The notes under the pieces are model-generated. The model ran no database searches, was not told where the DNA came from, and saw only the letters and a program-made list of their open reading frames with translations. 64,000 bases of DNA from CAZEWZ01 sp964516765 (lineage in GTDB: Bacteria; Bacteroidota; Bacteroidia; Flavobacteriales; UBA7430). Positions 63,770 through 64,000 of the stretch are shown here, one piece after another. The DNA is taken from positions 26,750 to 90,749 of the forward strand of contig CAZEWZ010000006.1 of the NCBI GenBank assembly GCA_964516765.1. The letters are read 5' to 3'. A program made the position numbers and the translations under genes. How positions within the stretch are numbered: position 1 is the first letter of the stretch; each line of letters begins with the position of its first letter.

Positions 63770-63851
63770 ACCTAGGTGGCGGAATTGGTAGACGCGTACG
63801 CTTGAGGGGCGTATGACCCAGGTCGTGCAGGTTCGACTCCTGTTCTAGGTA
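63770..63851 (+). tRNA. tRNA-Leu (anticodon GAG)
   Basis: An 82-nt class II tRNA. Acceptor arm ACCTAGG pairs with TCTAGGT (one G-U), D-arm GGTGGCGGAATTGGTAGAC, anticodon loop TTGAGGG on a TACGC/GCGTA stem, a long variable arm with TGACC/GGTCG pairing, and T-arm GCAGG-TTCGACT-CCTGT. It reads CUC and CUU. No CCA is encoded. First of a cluster with two tRNA-Lys genes. Confidence 0.96.
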
Positions 63852-63857
63852 CTTTTT

Positions 63858-63930
63858 GATTTGGTAGCTCAGCTGGTAGAGCATCTCCCTTTTAAGGAGA
63901 GGGTCCTGGGTTCGAACCCCAGCCAAGTCA
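63858..63930 (+). tRNA. tRNA-Lys (anticodon TTT)
   Basis: A 73-nt tRNA with acceptor GATTTGG/CCAAGTC, anticodon loop CTTTTAA on TCTCC/GGAGA, and T-arm CTGGG-TTCGAAC-CCCAG. Starts 6 nt after tRNA-Leu. No encoded CCA. Confidence 0.97.
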
Positions 63931-63946
63931 CACTTTTTATGAATAT

Positions 63947-64000
63947 GATTTGGTAGCTCAGCTGGTAGAGCATCTCCCTTTTAAGGAGAGGGTCCTGGGT
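63947..64000 (+). tRNA. tRNA-Lys (anticodon TTT), second copy, cut by window end
   Basis: The first 54 nt are identical to the preceding tRNA-Lys, including acceptor 5' arm GATTTGG and the CTTTTAA anticodon loop; the window ends in the T-arm. It lies 16 nt after the first copy. Confidence 0.93.

Noticed and set aside
63687..63926. Minus-strand reading frame of 79 codons across the tRNA cluster
   Set aside because: It is the antisense of the tRNA-Leu and tRNA-Lys genes, a common false gene caused by tRNA sequence; it has no family-like features.
1..64000. Mobile elements, prophage genes, CRISPR arrays or a replication origin
   Set aside because: No transposase, integrase, cas gene, spaced direct-repeat array or DnaA-box cluster was seen; gyrB occurs without dnaA, dnaN or recF.

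Overview
The window is a dense, AT-rich stretch of a Bacteroidota chromosome, most likely a marine or aquatic Flavobacteriia-like lineage. Evidence: a fused SecDF; type IX secretion cargo with C-terminal sorting domains of both kinds (the FPNPSEG / FPNPNQG 'type A' tail and the gliding-motility 'type B' tail); a TonB-dependent receptor paired with a DUF4249 lipoprotein; a PorE-like TPR/PD40/OmpA protein; a type II glutamine synthetase; RF1 with a PQT recognition tripeptide; and promoters of the Bacteroidota TTG / TAnnTTTG type. No transposase, integrase, CRISPR array, phage gene or plasmid gene was seen, so this is core chromosome. No stretch above 300 bp lacks a gene. A 10-N gap at 784-793 marks it as a draft assembly.

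Layout. 1-531: tail of one and two complete tandem cold-shock genes, then a terminator. 596-1138: TrmH/SpoU RNA methylase interrupted by the N gap. 1162-4477 (-): DUF4249 lipoprotein and TonB receptor. 4520-7578 (-): purM-prfA-pyrF. 7671-9758 (-): PorE-like OmpA protein. 9935-15185 (-): glnA, Ca/Na antiporter, tatA, secDF. 15338-17873 (+): FG-GAP T9SS cargo and a DCC thiol oxidoreductase. 17935-18873 (-): mdh. 19053-21263 (+): large type-B T9SS adhesin-like protein. 21399-25235 (-): gyrB, rpsF-rpsR-rplI, rlmH. 25293-30774 (+): nadC, YihY, an M1 peptidase with a C-terminal outer-membrane barrel, DUF2147. 30798-33354 (-): cysteine desulfurase and a phosphoglucosamine mutase-type enzyme. 33580-37754 (+): tightly overlapping TPR, phosphosulfolactate synthase, rhodanese, DUF368 and aroE genes. 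37751-42675 (-): SCO1, 3-hydroxyacyl-CoA dehydrogenase, sugar-phosphate transferase, lipoprotein, Gfo/Idh oxidoreductase. 42773-44812 (+): pcm and two small outer-membrane proteins. 44823-46768 (-): smpB, accC. 46874-49120 (+): reprolysin-like T9SS metalloprotease. 49182-50372 (-): sucC. 50585-57690 (+): seven-gene tryptophan/kynurenine catabolic operon. 57687-62427: NamZ-like muramidase, FtsX/LolC-like permease, threonine aldolase, shikimate kinase, SDR. 62507-63673: GNAT-like protein. 63770-64000: tRNA-Leu(GAG) and two tRNA-Lys(TTT), the last cut by the window end.

How the genes work together. The kynurenine operon should take tryptophan to 3-hydroxyanthranilate (dioxygenase, cyclase-type formamidase, kynurenine 3-monooxygenase, kynureninase) and later oxidise 2-aminomuconate semialdehyde and deaminate 2-aminomuconate. 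The two middle steps, 3-hydroxyanthranilate dioxygenase and ACMS decarboxylase, are not in the window. An SDR whose catalytic Tyr and Lys are replaced sits in the operon. nadC, 25 kb away behind a perfect 20-bp palindrome, could use quinolinate from the same branch point. Other coherent groups are envelope export (secDF, tatA, T9SS cargo), translation (prfA, rpsF/rpsR/rplI, rlmH, smpB, tRNAs), nucleotide synthesis (purM, pyrF), and undecaprenyl/cell-wall functions (DUF368, NamZ, GlmM-type mutase, sugar transferase).

The items most worth a second look are the kynurenine operon with its atypical SDR and missing steps, the ComA-rhodanese-DUF368-aroE operon, the M1 peptidase/outer-membrane barrel fusion, the palindrome upstream of nadC, and the N gap that looks like an unmerged 8-bp overlap.
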